A DNA stretch of 64,000 nucleotides from NCBI RefSeq assembly GCF_014698335.1, contig NZ_JACJSV010000009.1, forward strand, positions 25,528-89,527. Reading direction: 5' to 3'. The stretch comes from Microcystis viridis FACHB-1342. GTDB lineage: Bacteria > Cyanobacteriota > Cyanobacteriia > Cyanobacteriales > Microcystaceae. Numbering within the stretch: position 1 is the first letter of the stretch; each line of letters begins with the position of its first letter. Shown here piece after piece: positions 46,315 through 55,766 of this stretch. Below the pieces are notes generated by a model. That model saw only the letters and a program-made list of their open reading frames with translations. It was not told where the DNA came from and ran no database searches. Made by a program: the position numbers and the translations under genes.

Positions 46315-46681
46315 TGAATTTTTTGACTAAGTTACTGTTTCTGTTATACGCTATTTAGATGCTGAACAGCTTACTGTTTACCGATCACAGCAAAAAGCTC
46401 CCCAATGCCTGCTCTTTCTGGGAACTTGTTGATAACACGAATGTAGTATATAATGTAATATAGGTAATAAGCTGTACTGCATTTAAACTGCGTCTTGACA
46501 ATTTTAGTACAAATGCTCAGAACTCTGGTGCAGTCTGAACGAGTAATTTAGATAGTCAACAGCTTATCCTCTGGCGCTAAAACACGATCGCCGATCACAA
46601 TTTATCTAATTCATCGCAGAATCTCAATTGCCTTATTGTCTTAGTTGCATCCGCCTTTTATCTGATTATTTCATAAAAACT
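46315..46681. other. Intergenic region between the unknown gene and rtcB
   Basis: 367 bp between divergent starts. AT-rich around 46440-46470 (GTAGTATATAATGTAATATAG), a plausible promoter area. No gene or repeat was seen. Confidence 0.5.
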
Positions 46682-47863
46682 ATGGCTTACGAAACTCTGG
46701 AACTTTCCACCCCGACACCGATTTTATCTTGGGCAGGCCATGAATTGGGGACCCAAGAAACCCAAATGGCCAAAAATGTTGCCTCCCTACCTTTTGTTTA
46801 TAAACACATTTCTTTAATGCCCGATGTTCACTTGGGTAAAGGTGCTTTAGTCGGTTCGGTGATTGCCACCAAAGATGCCGTAATTCCCGCCGCCGTCGGA
46901 GTCGATATCGGTTGCGGCATGGCTGCCCTAAAAATGCCTTTTACTGGTGAACAATTGCAGGGAAAACTTAAAAAAATTCGCCTCGATGTAGAGGCGAATA
47001 TTCCCGTCGGTTTTGCGGAAAATAAAGAAGTGGATCGGGAAGTGACTAAATGGTCAAAATGGGGGGAATTTAAACAGATTCATCGAGGGGTACAAAACCT
47101 AGAGAAAAAAGCCCTTAAACAAATGGGTTCTCTGGGGGGTGGTAATCACTTTATCGAAATTTGTTTAGATACAGATAATCAAGTTTGGTTAATGCTCCAT
47201 TCCGGTTCTAGAGGTATTGGTAATCAACTGGCCCAATGTCATATTGATACTGCCAAAGAGTTAGCCAAACTAGCAGAATGTAAATTACCCGACCTCGATT
47301 TGGCCTACTTTGTTGCCGGTACAGAAGAATTTGCCGCCTACTGGCATGACCTACAATGGGCGCAGGAATATGCCCGTTATAATCGGGAAATTATGATGGC
47401 TAGATTTAAACGGATTGTTGAAAAACATCTAGCGGGAGGCAAACCAACTAAACCCCTCTTAGTAGTTAATTGTCATCACAATTATGCCGAAAAAGAAATT
47501 CATTTTGGGGAGGAGGTTTATGTCACCCGCAAAGGAGCCGTCCGCGCTAGAGAAACCGATTATGGCATTATCCCCGGTTCCATGGGAGCGCAATCTTATA
47601 TTGTTAAAGGTAAAGGAGAACATAATAGCTTCTGTTCCTGTTCCCACGGGGCCGGGCGCTTGATGTCGAGAAATCTGGCTAAAAAAACCTTTACTCTTGA
47701 TGATTTAATCGCCCAAACCCAAGGGGTTGAATGCCGCAAGGATGAGGGGGTTATTGATGAGATTCCAGGGGCTTATAAACCGATCCAACGGGTGATGAAT
47801 CAACAAGCTGATCTAGTGGAAATTGTCGCCACTCTCAAGCAGGTGCTGTGTGTCAAAGGTTAA
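46682..47863 (+). CDS. rtcB: RtcB-family RNA ligase
   Basis: 393 residues from ATG 46682 (MAYETLELSTPTPILSW); an in-frame start at 46628 would add an unlikely leader. Family motifs in order: LMPDVHLGKGALVGSVIATK, AAVGVDIGCGMAAL (metal-binding Cys), LGGGNHFIEI, MLHSGSRGIGN, VNCHHNYAEKE, IPGSMGAQSYIV and CSCSHGAGRLMSR, which carries the guanylylated His. RtcB joins 2',3'-cyclic phosphate and 5'-OH RNA ends using GTP and manganese. No archease or RtcA gene is nearby. Confidence 0.93.
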   Translation: MAYETLELSTPTPILSWAGHELGTQETQMAKNVASLPFVYKHISLMPDVHLGKGALVGSVIATKDAVIPAAVGVDIGCGMAALKMPFTGEQLQGKLKKIRLDVEANIPVGFAENKEVDREVTKWSKWGEFKQIHRGVQNLEKKALKQMGSLGGGNHFIEICLDTDNQVWLMLHSGSRGIGNQLAQCHIDTAKELAKLAECKLPDLDLAYFVAGTEEFAAYWHDLQWAQEYARYNREIMMARFKRIVEKHLAGGKPTKPLLVVNCHHNYAEKEIHFGEEVYVTRKGAVRARETDYGIIPGSMGAQSYIVKGKGEHNSFCSCSHGAGRLMSRNLAKKTFTLDDLIAQTQGVECRKDEGVIDEIPGAYKPIQRVMNQQADLVEIVATLKQVLCVKG

Positions 47864-47975
47864 AAATCATGGCCAGAGCGATCGATTTTTACGGAACCCG
47901 AATTTTTACGCGATTTTGGGGACAGATTATTTCTTGATTGGGCCTAGAATCAGTGAGCAGTCCGGGAATTTAGGA

Positions 47976-48740
47976 TCACAGATCCCCTAACATCAATTCC
48001 TCAACTAAATCAAAATTAGCCGTCACCGATTGCACATCATCGAGGGATTCTAGGGTGTCGATTAACTTGAATAAAAAACGGGCCTGGTCTCGATCGCTCA
48101 CTTCTAGGGTATTAGTGGGAATCCAGCGTAATTCTGCTTCTTTGACCTTAAATCCCGCTGCTTGCAGAACCTTATTCAATCTCTCCAGGTTAGACACCTC
48201 AGTAAAAACTTCTGCTCCTTGACCTTCCTCCTCACTGTCAAAAAACTCGTAGGATTGGGCCTGGCCCTCTAGGGAAGCTTCTAAAAGCTTATCCTCATCA
48301 ATAGTTCCCTCAAGGCGAATTACCCCCTTATGGTCAAACATCCAGCCCACACAGCCCGTTTCACCTAAATTACCGCCATTTTTGCTAAAAGCCGCCCGCA
48401 GATCCGCAGCCGTGCGATTGCGATTATCGGTCAGTGCTTCGATCAGGATCGCCACACCCCCCGGACCATAACCCTCGTAGCGAATTTCCTCAAAAGCCGA
48501 GTCATTTTCCCACGTTCCCGCCCCTTTAGCGATCGCTCTTTCGATATTGTCATTGGGAATACCGGCCGCCTTGGCTTTTTCGATCGCCGTGCGTAGCTGA
48601 AAATTGCCCGCCGGATCGGGAACACCGTTACGCGTAGCCACGATAATGGCCCGGGATAACTGGGTGAAAGTTTGCCCTTTTTTGGCGTCAACCCGCGCTT
48701 TTTGTCGTTTAATATTTGCCCATTTACTATGACCAGCCAT
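47976..48740 (-). CDS. YebC/PmpR-family protein
   Basis: 254 residues. The start [21 protein letters not shown] and [18 protein letters not shown] are hallmark YebC sequences, as are [23 protein letters not shown] and [11 protein letters not shown]. YebC proteins were described as DNA-binding regulators; recent work on relatives links them to relief of ribosome stalling. No neighbour points to either role. Confidence 0.93.
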   Translation of the reverse strand: MAGHSKWANIKRQKARVDAKKGQTFTQLSRAIIVATRNGVPDPAGNFQLRTAIEKAKAAGIPNDNIERAIAKGAGTWENDSAFEEIRYEGYGPGGVAILIEALTDNRNRTAADLRAAFSKNGGNLGETGCVGWMFDHKGVIRLEGTIDEDKLLEASLEGQAQSYEFFDSEEEGQGAEVFTEVSNLERLNKVLQAAGFKVKEAELRWIPTNTLEVSDRDQARFLFKLIDTLESLDDVQSVTANFDLVEELMLGDL

Positions 48741-48954
48741 ATCTATCTAAGATATCCAACATCAAAAATCTAGCAGATCGATCGCCCTTGGTAAATCCGG
48801 GGATAATTGTCAACGAGTGCCGGGTAATGATAATAAATCGTGTTGAGAAACTATAGAGGGGCGGCCAGTTCGAGCATTTGTACTACAATTCCCGATAGGC
48901 GGTTTAAATCCAGTACAGCTTATTATAGAAAAGGTTGATTGATCAGGTGGCAAT

Positions 48955-49440
48955 ATGGCGCAATTTTCTCGCAAAACTCTACTAATCTTGTTTGCTAGTA
49001 TATTAGTATTATTATTCTCCTTAGCTCCGGCCCAAGCCCTAAGTTACAATAACCGCAATTTGACCGATAATGACTTTGGGGGGCAGGATTTGCGCGATTC
49101 CACCTTCGATCACTCTAATCTGCGCGGTAGTAACTTCAGTCATGCCAATCTGGAAGGAGTACGCTTTTTTTCTGCCAACTTGGAGGGGGCCGACTTTAGC
49201 GATGCCAATATGAGAAATGTGGATTTAGAATCGGCCCGTTTAACCAGAGCCAACTTTACCAATGCCGTTCTCGAAGGAGCTTTTGCCACTAACATTTTAA
49301 TCAAAGGTGCAATTATCGACGGAGCCGATTTTACCGATGCAATTATTCGCTCCGATGTGGAAAAGTATCTTTGTGAGATAGCCACAGGAACTAACCCCAT
49401 AACTGGCAGAAATACCCGCGATACCCTGTTTTGTCCCTGA
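48955..49440 (+). CDS. Exported pentapeptide-repeat protein
   Basis: 161 residues. A signal peptide (about 1-29, [20 protein letters not shown]) is followed by A(D/N)Lxx-type pentapeptides from about 41 to 125 ([38 protein letters not shown]). The closing part has two cysteines ([14 protein letters not shown] ... LFCP), perhaps a disulfide. Pentapeptide repeats fold as a right-handed quadrilateral beta helix; thylakoid-lumen members exist in cyanobacteria. Function unknown. Confidence 0.88.
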   Translation: MAQFSRKTLLILFASILVLLFSLAPAQALSYNNRNLTDNDFGGQDLRDSTFDHSNLRGSNFSHANLEGVRFFSANLEGADFSDANMRNVDLESARLTRANFTNAVLEGAFATNILIKGAIIDGADFTDAIIRSDVEKYLCEIATGTNPITGRNTRDTLFCP

Positions 49441-49611
49441 TATCTAACTATGCTGCTCCTAATCCCCCTGCCATGGCCGATCGAATCTAGAGCCAGATCG
49501 GCCATAATTGCTGTAAGCTAGTATTCGATTTTTTAACAAAACCTATAGAATAGACTTTCAAGCCAGTTCGATCGATCAGTCCCCTCTTGGAAAAAGGAAA
49601 TTGTAACCATC

Positions 49612-51543
49612 GTGTCCACCAGTACCCTCGGCAATCAAGACAAAGAGCAGCAGTCCAGTAGTTCCCCCGATAGCTTTCTTCAGGGAGTCTCTAGAGTCGC
49701 AGGGGGAACCGCTCTCGGCCTGTTGATGGTATCCACGGCCGTGGTGACGGGGGCTGTGGTAGGATTAGCGATCAGTTACCGCAATCTACCCGATGTGAGG
49801 ATTTTACAGGGCTATGTCCCCACGGAAACCAGTTATATCTATGATGTTAAAGGCAGACCCCTGACCAGCTTACACGGGGAAGCACATCGGGAAGTGGTGG
49901 AACTTGATCAAATTTCTCCCAATCTGAAACGCGCCGTGATGGCGATCGAAGATAGCCATTTTTATCACCATCGTGGTATTAATCCTAATAGTATCGGTCG
50001 AGCAGTAGTGGCTAACTGGAAAAGTGGCGGTGTGGTGGAAGGTGCATCTACCATCACCATGCAGTTAGTCAAAAATATCTTTCTTTCCCATGCTCGCACC
50101 GTTAGCCGTAAATTAGCTGAAGCAGTCCTAGCAATACGAGTAGAACAGGTTTTTAGCAAAAATGACATTCTGGAAATGTACCTCAATAATATCTATTGGG
50201 GTCATAATAATTATGGAGTCCAAACCGCCGCTAAAAGTTATTTTAATAAACCCGCCTCCGAGTTAAATTTAGCAGAATCGGCGATGATGGCCGGATTAAT
50301 CCAAGCGCCGGAAGTTTATAGTCCTTTTAATAATTATAAAACCGCCAAGGAAAGACAGGCACTGGTTCTCAGTCGGATGCGTAGCTTAGGTTGGATTACC
50401 CCCGCACAGGAAGAGGCCGCCTTAAAGGAACCTCTGAAACTGGGTAAACCCACCGCTTGGCAAGAAAGTAAGTTACCCTATGTCACCGATGCAGTGGTGG
50501 CAGAATTGCGGCAAAAATTTGGCAAAGAAACTCTAATTAAAGGGGGAATGCGGATTCAAACTACGATCGATCTTGACTTTCAAAACATGGCCGAGTCCAC
50601 CATTCAACGGGCCTATAATGGCTTGCGTGGTCGCGGTATTCGCACCAAAGACCTACAAATTTCTCTAGTTGCGGTGGATCCCCGCACCCATTTCGTCAAG
50701 GCGCTCGTCGGTGGCGTTGATTACAATAAAAGTCAATTAAACCGAGCTATTCAATCCCGTCGTCAACCGGGGTCAGCTTTTAAACCTTTCGTCTATTATA
50801 CTGCCTTCGCTAGTGGTCGTTTTACCCCCGAAACCGTGGTTAATGATGCTCCCATCCGTTTTCGCGAGGGCGGCGGCTTCTATAGCCCAAAAAACTACGG
50901 TGGCGGCTTTTCTGGTCCGGTTTCCCTGCGTAGCGCTCTGATGCAGTCTCTGAATATTCCCGCGGTTGTTCTCGGTCGTCGTGTCGGGATAAATAAAGTC
51001 ATTGAAGTCTGTCGTCTGCTGGGTTTCGAGAGTCCTTTAATTGCCGTCACTTCTTTACCTTTGGGTTCCGTGGATGTGACTCCTCTGGAAATGGCGGGAG
51101 CTTACGCTACTTTTGCCAGTAATGGCTGGCATTCCGAGCCGACCTTTATCATGCGTGTTACTGATAGCCGGGGTAACGTCATGCTCGATAATACACCCAA
51201 ACCGAAGCTAGTTTTAGACCCCTGGGCCACCGCTTCTCTTAACTCTGTCCTACAGGGAGTTATTCAGGGAGGAACAGCAACCTCGGCCCAAATCGGTCGT
51301 CCAGCAGCGGGAAAAACCGGTACTACCGATAACGAGAAAAATGTCTGGTTTGTCGGTTATGTTCCCCAATTAGCCACCGCAGTGTGGATTGGAGATGACC
51401 GAAACCGCACTTTAGGTAAAGGTATCACCGGCGGTGGTTTTGCCGCTCCCATTTGGCGCGATTTCATGGCACAAGCTCTGAAAAATGAACGGGTAGAATA
51501 TTTTCCTTCTCCTTCCAAATTTCGCAAACCAACAGTTAAGTAG
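49612..51543 (+). CDS. Class A penicillin-binding protein (PBP1A type)
   Basis: 643 residues starting at GTG 49612. A membrane anchor lies at about 28-55. The glycosyltransferase domain (about 85-260) has AIEDSHFYHHRGINP with catalytic Glu and EGASTITMQLVKN; the transpeptidase domain has RQPGSAFKPFVYY (SxxK), MQSLNIPAVV (SxN) and AAGKTGTTDNEKNVWFVGY (KTG). All catalytic residues are present. It polymerises and cross-links peptidoglycan in the periplasm. It is monocistronic. Paralogues are usual in cyanobacteria, so no PBP number is assigned. Confidence 0.93.
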   Translation: MSTSTLGNQDKEQQSSSSPDSFLQGVSRVAGGTALGLLMVSTAVVTGAVVGLAISYRNLPDVRILQGYVPTETSYIYDVKGRPLTSLHGEAHREVVELDQISPNLKRAVMAIEDSHFYHHRGINPNSIGRAVVANWKSGGVVEGASTITMQLVKNIFLSHARTVSRKLAEAVLAIRVEQVFSKNDILEMYLNNIYWGHNNYGVQTAAKSYFNKPASELNLAESAMMAGLIQAPEVYSPFNNYKTAKERQALVLSRMRSLGWITPAQEEAALKEPLKLGKPTAWQESKLPYVTDAVVAELRQKFGKETLIKGGMRIQTTIDLDFQNMAESTIQRAYNGLRGRGIRTKDLQISLVAVDPRTHFVKALVGGVDYNKSQLNRAIQSRRQPGSAFKPFVYYTAFASGRFTPETVVNDAPIRFREGGGFYSPKNYGGGFSGPVSLRSALMQSLNIPAVVLGRRVGINKVIEVCRLLGFESPLIAVTSLPLGSVDVTPLEMAGAYATFASNGWHSEPTFIMRVTDSRGNVMLDNTPKPKLVLDPWATASLNSVLQGVIQGGTATSAQIGRPAAGKTGTTDNEKNVWFVGYVPQLATAVWIGDDRNRTLGKGITGGGFAAPIWRDFMAQALKNERVEYFPSPSKFRKPTVK

Positions 51544-51658
51544 ATGGTTAATCTAATTGGTTTGATCGTAATTTATCGATCGAGTAAAGGTGGCTATGTT
51601 AAAAATGAAACCCACGCTTTGAGCCTTCAGGTTTCCTACGATTAATAGGTAAGTTACC

Positions 51659-51904
51659 ATGAGTACCATCCAAGTTCAAATTCCCGACTCATTACAGAAA
51701 AGTTTAGATGATCTAGCGGCTCGTGATGGAATTTCGATCGATCAATTTATCTCTACTGCGATCGCTGAGAAACTTTCAGCGTTGATGACAGAAAATTACC
51801 TAATAGAAAGGTCCAAAAAGGGAAGTCGAGAAAAGTATCAGGCAATCTTAACAAAAGTTCCCGATGTTGAGCCAGAAGCCTATGACCGGCTGCCGACTGT
51901 CTGA
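51659..51904 (+). CDS. Ribbon-helix-helix antitoxin-like protein without adjacent toxin
   Basis: 81 residues. TIQVQIPDSLQKSLDDLAARDGISIDQFI (written in two parts: TIQVQIPDSLQKSL and DDLAARDGISIDQF) is a ribbon-helix-helix DNA-binding domain of the Arc/CopG type, and the rest is an acidic tail ending VEPEAYDRLPTV. Such genes usually precede a PIN or ParE toxin, but the next frame is a GUN4 protein. It may be an orphan antitoxin or a small regulator. Confidence 0.75.
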   Translation: MSTIQVQIPDSLQKSLDDLAARDGISIDQFISTAIAEKLSALMTENYLIERSKKGSREKYQAILTKVPDVEPEAYDRLPTV

Positions 51905-51981
51905 CATATCACTGCACCCGACTTTCTGCTAGACTTTGACAAGGCGGGTGAGTTCAACCGTTTGACTAGCTGAGAGACTGT

Positions 51982-52578
51982 ATGTCTGGGAAAAAGTTAG
52001 GTATTCATACTACTATCGAAATTGTAGCTTTTCTATCAGCTTTGGCTACAATTATGGGTTTTGTCTATTTTTTCTATGATCGCCACTTTGTAACTTGTAA
52101 ACCTATGGAGGGATTTTCGTCAAACAGAGATGCTTATTATTCATGTCTTCGTAAACTGCTTAAAGAAAATAGGTGGGAGGACGCTAATAGAGAGACTCTA
52201 AGACTAATGTTGCAAACGGTCAATAGAGAAGGAGAAGGATTTATAGATACAAAAACTATGAAAGAATTTCCTTGCAAAGATTTGTTGATTATTGAAGATT
52301 TGTGGTCAAAAGCAAGTCAAGGCAGATTTGGCTTTGATACTCAGCAAAAAATATGGAAAAGTGAAGGCGGTGAACCCTATTTAACTGATGAGAATTCAGA
52401 GGCTTACCATAGGTTTCGCAGTGCAGTGGGATGGAAAAAAGGAAAAGATCCTAACTTTTCTCTGAATGCTCCATATGGCCATTTACCAATATTAGGATCT
52501 CATGGAAAAATAGGAGGAATTGCAAACACATATCGAATTGCAGAGTGTCTAGAAAAGAAAGAGTGGGAAGCGCCATAA
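51982..52578 (+). CDS. Membrane-anchored GUN4-domain protein
   Basis: 198 residues. One membrane helix at about 13-33 (EIVAFLSALATIMGFVYFF) precedes a GUN4-like domain: LLKENRWEDANRETLRLML (about 58-76), FPCKDLLIIEDLWSKASQG, RFGFDTQQKIW and FRSAVGWKK. GUN4 binds porphyrins and stimulates Mg-chelatase, but cyanobacteria hold many GUN4-domain proteins that are not part of that pathway. The anchor and the neighbouring antitoxin and nuclease genes suggest an accessory sensor or effector (inference). Confidence 0.82.
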   Translation: MSGKKLGIHTTIEIVAFLSALATIMGFVYFFYDRHFVTCKPMEGFSSNRDAYYSCLRKLLKENRWEDANRETLRLMLQTVNREGEGFIDTKTMKEFPCKDLLIIEDLWSKASQGRFGFDTQQKIWKSEGGEPYLTDENSEAYHRFRSAVGWKKGKDPNFSLNAPYGHLPILGSHGKIGGIANTYRIAECLEKKEWEAP

Positions 52579-52790
52579 CCAAGGTGAGAGCATCTCAAAT
52601 GCTATTGACAATTGGCCAATTTTGTGATCTTTGTGGGCATTTCCAGTGATACTGGTCAGTTAGAATAGTTAAGAAATCGACCCATTTGATTGAGAGGGCA
52701 AATTCTCCTCAAATATACCTGAATCGTCGGTAAGCAACCCAGATAAAGTTCATTTATAATAAAGTCACAAAAAAACCTTTGCTTGAAACG

Positions 52791-53366
52791 ATGACGACTT
52801 CCTTGACTGAGGGTATCACCCTTGAAGATTTCCTCGAATTGCCATATTTGGAGGATTCTCCAGCATGGGAATACTTGCATGGAGTCGCAATTCAGAAACC
52901 CATGCCTAAGACTCGACACTCTATCCTGCAAAAACGTCTTTTAGCTGCGGTTGACAGCCACACTGTTGATTATACAGCCTTACCTGAGTTGCGATGTACC
53001 TTCGGCGGGCGTTCGATCGTTCCTGATGTTGCCGTAATTGCATGGAATCGAATTAACCTCAATCAAGCAGGTGAACCAGAGGACGACTTTAGGGAAGCAC
53101 CTGATTGGACTATCGAAATTCTTTCACCGGATCAAAAGGTAAACCGTGTAATTGACAACATTTTACATTGTTTAAAACATGGCAGTAAATTAGGATGGAT
53201 GCTTGATCCAGATGATTATTCTGTTTTAATGTTTACTCCCCAACAAGAGCCGGAAGTTTGCAGAGGGGATCACCAACTTAAGGTAATTGCAGGGGTTGAG
53301 TTGACACTGACTCCACAACAAATCTTTGCATGGCTAAAAGTTAGTCAAGCTAGACAAAGTAAGTAA
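52791..53366 (+). CDS. Uma2-family (DUF820) PD-(D/E)XK protein
   Basis: 191 residues from ATG 52791; a TTG at 52779 is also in frame. GITLEDFLELPYLEDSPAWE is the usual start. The active-site pattern is SIVPDVAVIAW (Asp), DWTIEILSPDQ (Glu) and KVNRVIDNILHC, where the expected Lys lies just before the motif. It ends close to the downstream methyltransferase start (72 bp). Pairing of a nuclease-fold gene with a methyltransferase hints at a restriction-like unit, though Uma2 genes are too common to prove it. Confidence 0.85.
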   Translation: MTTSLTEGITLEDFLELPYLEDSPAWEYLHGVAIQKPMPKTRHSILQKRLLAAVDSHTVDYTALPELRCTFGGRSIVPDVAVIAWNRINLNQAGEPEDDFREAPDWTIEILSPDQKVNRVIDNILHCLKHGSKLGWMLDPDDYSVLMFTPQQEPEVCRGDHQLKVIAGVELTLTPQQIFAWLKVSQARQSK

Positions 53367-53438
53367 AAGTCGGGGGAGAAGCACGAGGACTAACTTGGTC
53401 GTTAGACGGAATTCAATAATAAACGGATTTAGTATAAA

Positions 53439-54248
53439 ATGTCAAAAATTAAAAGTCCCTTGCGTTATCCCGGGGGGAAATCCCGGGCAATTAAGCAAAT
53501 TATGCCGCAAATTCCTGTGAATATTAGGGAATATCGAGAACCTTTTTTTGGTGGGGGTTCTGTATTTTTTGCTGTTAAGCAACTCTTTGGACAACAAATA
53601 AAAACCTATTGGATTAATGACTTAAATTATGATTTATATTGTTTCTGGCAATGCGCTCAAGAAAATATTGAGTTATTGGTAGCAAAAATAACAGAAATTA
53701 AACAGAAATATGATACTGGACGAGAATTATTTCAAGATTTAACAAGGGAAGATTTAAAGTTAACCGACTTTGAGAAAGCAGTGCGTTTTTTTATCTTAAA
53801 TCGGATTACTTTTTCGGGAACAGTGGATTCGGGAGGTTATTCTCAAGCAGCTTTTACCAGTAGATTTACTGATTCATCAATGGCCAGATTAACTCAAATT
53901 GCGCCGTTATTAGCATCAGTAAAAATTACTAACCAAGACTACGAAGAATTATTATTTGCTGAGGGAAAAGAAGTTTTTATCTTTCTCGATCCCCCCTACT
54001 ATAGTGCCACAAAATCCCGTTTGTACGGTGTGAGAGGTAATTTACATACCAGCTTCGATCATCAACGTTTTGCCGATAATATGCGTCAATGTCAGGCTAA
54101 ATGGTTAATTACCTACGATGATTGTCCAGAGATACGAAAACTCTTTAATTTTGCCCATATTATCGAGTGGAATCTTCAGTATGGCATGAATAATTATAAA
54201 CAAGGAGCGGCGGCATCTGGTAGGGAATTAATGATCAAAAATTATTAG
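53439..54248 (+). CDS. D12-class N6-adenine DNA methyltransferase
   Basis: 269 residues. SPLRYPGGKSRAIKQI (residues 6-21) and EPFFGGGSVFF (SAM-binding FxGxG) come first, the catalytic VFIFLDPPYYS (DPPY) at about 180-190, and a target-recognition helix region (FILNRITFSGTVDSGGYS) between. It methylates adenine N6 in a short DNA site; relatives include Dam and DpnM, which use GATC, but the site cannot be read here. No restriction nuclease of a known type is adjacent. Confidence 0.9.
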   Translation: MSKIKSPLRYPGGKSRAIKQIMPQIPVNIREYREPFFGGGSVFFAVKQLFGQQIKTYWINDLNYDLYCFWQCAQENIELLVAKITEIKQKYDTGRELFQDLTREDLKLTDFEKAVRFFILNRITFSGTVDSGGYSQAAFTSRFTDSSMARLTQIAPLLASVKITNQDYEELLFAEGKEVFIFLDPPYYSATKSRLYGVRGNLHTSFDHQRFADNMRQCQAKWLITYDDCPEIRKLFNFAHIIEWNLQYGMNNYKQGAAASGRELMIKNY

Positions 54249-54567
54249 TGCGATGCCGAAGGCACTGCGTAGCAGTACGCTAATCTTATAGCGATTGTCC
54301 CCAAGACGATAGGAGAGAATTTCCCATCCCTAGTTAGGGTTTGCGGCAAAAAGTTTTTCCTGGTGGCAGGGTGTGGGGTTTGGGGTTTGGGGTTTTACCC
54401 ATTTTCAGGTGGTCAATTACCTAATTTTCAGGGAAAAAGTACCTGAATTTTCCCCCCAATCACTCCAAAGGTCGGCACTTTTTGAGGAAAAAAAAGTCCA
54501 AAAGTCTTATCCAACAAGGTTTTTAGATTTATTCAGCAGACCCTAATTAAACATTCATATTAGTGTT
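54249..54567. other. Gene-free stretch made mostly of a dispersed repeat
   Basis: 319 bp between the methyltransferase and MazF-like genes. It starts with a palindromic GGCACTGCGTAGCAGTACGC segment and continues with the repeat at 54293-54518. Confidence 0.7.
54293..54518 (+). repeat. Dispersed ~180-bp repeat with a 45-bp leader
   Basis: The leader AGCGATTGTCCCC ... GGAGAGAATTTCC recurs at 57973-58017. The main part, from TAGGGTTTGCGGCAAAAAG through a G/T-rich run, TTTTACCCATTTTCAGG, GTACCTGAATTTTCCCCC and AAAGTCTTA-CCAACAA, recurs at 63143-63312. No ORF of note. Confidence 0.82.
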
Positions 54568-54903
54568 TTATGTTAAATCTAATGTGTATCGCATAACATC
54601 TTCCAATTGCTGTAAATAACTAGAAGAAAGTGTCCCCAACTGTCGTTGAAGTCGTTGTCTATCAATAACAACAATTTGATAACATAAGGCTACTGATTCC
54701 TGATTTAAGCCTCCTTGTCCTGCGGGAATAACCATTGTTCCGGGAATTTGTGCGCGACGTAAATTACTGGTTAATGGAATTACAACAACAGTGCTAGTGA
54801 AGCGATCAATATTGTTATGTTGGACAATAATAACAGGTCGAATACCAGCTTGTTCTGAACCACGACTCGGATTAAAATCAGCTAGATAAATATCGCCTCG
54901 CAT
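54568..54903 (-). CDS. MazF/PemK-type mRNA interferase toxin
   Basis: 111 residues: RGDIYLADFNPSRGSEQAGIRPVIIV (given in two parts, RGDIYLADFNPSRGSEQ and AGIRPVIIV) is the CcdB/PemK fold start with the catalytic Arg; PLTSNLRRAQIPGT carries the second active-site loop and GGLNQESVALCYQI the dimer strand. MazF toxins cut single-stranded RNA at short sites. Its ATG is adjacent to the stop of the antitoxin gene with no gap, the typical antitoxin-first order. Confidence 0.9.
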   Translation of the reverse strand: MRGDIYLADFNPSRGSEQAGIRPVIIVQHNNIDRFTSTVVVIPLTSNLRRAQIPGTMVIPAGQGGLNQESVALCYQIVVIDRQRLQRQLGTLSSSYLQQLEDVMRYTLDLT

Positions 54904-55158
54904 TTATTCCTTATCCTCTTGTTCAAGGTGAGATAAATAATCGGGTAAAATACTTTCTGAAAAGCTAATATTCTCTTGAGCAAATTCATTTTGTAACGAT
55001 TGTGCTTCTGCATCTGAAATATTATCCCATTTCTGAAAACGTGAATTTCTTTGTAAGGATTTGACAAATTCAAGGACTTGTTGCTGTTTTTCTAGCGGTA
55101 AAGTCTTAATACTTTGCAAAATCTGGTCTTGAAGATTATTAATATGGGTGACAGACAT
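54904..55158 (-). CDS. Antitoxin partner of the MazF-type toxin
   Basis: 84 residues, acidic. The N-terminal part (ILQSIKTLPLEKQQQVLEFVKSLQ, given as IKTLPLEKQQQVLEFVKSLQ) is the helical motif of DUF2281-type antitoxins; the C-terminal half is probably flexible and neutralises the toxin. Its direct contact with the toxin gene supports the role. DNA-binding is not obvious in sequence. Confidence 0.78.
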   Translation of the reverse strand: MSVTHINNLQDQILQSIKTLPLEKQQQVLEFVKSLQRNSRFQKWDNISDAEAQSLQNEFAQENISFSESILPDYLSHLEQEDKE

Positions 55159-55265
55159 TTCAACTTTTACTATATTTACACTAGACCAACCATTTTACCA
55201 CAAAAAAACGCTCTTGTTGTCAATTAGTTAGCAACAATTAAATAAGAAGATTTTGAAGGCTTTAG

Positions 55266-55766
55266 TTATGGGTTTTCATCAATTTCTTGCGCTGTTTTTA
55301 ATATGTCTAAATACAATATTTGATTAACACGGAAACCTGCTTTAAAAATCAAATCATCCATTAACGGCTGAATATTAGGAATTAATCTTCTTCTTTTGGC
55401 AATTAATAAAATACCTAAAATTCCAATAACATTCAATCCTAAACTAATTGCTTTCTTTCTGCCAGGGTTCTCGTCTATAATTACTCTATCAGCATTTGAA
55501 GAAATCGCTAAAGCTATCGTTTCTGATTCTCCTCGGTGTAATTCCTTCTGTAATTCTTCTAATAATAACCGATTCTCTAACTCTCGCTTTTCTATCCAGG
55601 ATAGGGTTTGAACTTCAATAGTGCCAGGAACTGAATAACCTAATCCTGTCATTTCTTCATAAACAGCCACTGGAATAATAATTGTTCCATAGATATCATG
55701 GAGCAAGTTAAGATAGCCGATAGCAGCTAAACTGGTAATCGGAGAGGTGTTACTAACAACAATCAC
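55266..55766 (-). CDS. DUF3368 PIN-like toxin
   Basis: 166 residues. VVSNTSPITSLAAIG (start), RGESETIALAIS (Glu) and DRVIIDENPGRKKA (Asp) are the DUF3368 PIN-fold landmarks; the first Asp of canonical PIN domains is Asn, common in this subfamily. PIN toxins cleave RNA with Mg2+. It overlaps the UPF0175 gene by 4 bp, an antitoxin-toxin pair often seen in cyanobacteria. Confidence 0.86.
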   Translation of the reverse strand: MIVVSNTSPITSLAAIGYLNLLHDIYGTIIIPVAVYEEMTGLGYSVPGTIEVQTLSWIEKRELENRLLLEELQKELHRGESETIALAISSNADRVIIDENPGRKKAISLGLNVIGILGILLIAKRRRLIPNIQPLMDDLIFKAGFRVNQILYLDILKTAQEIDENP

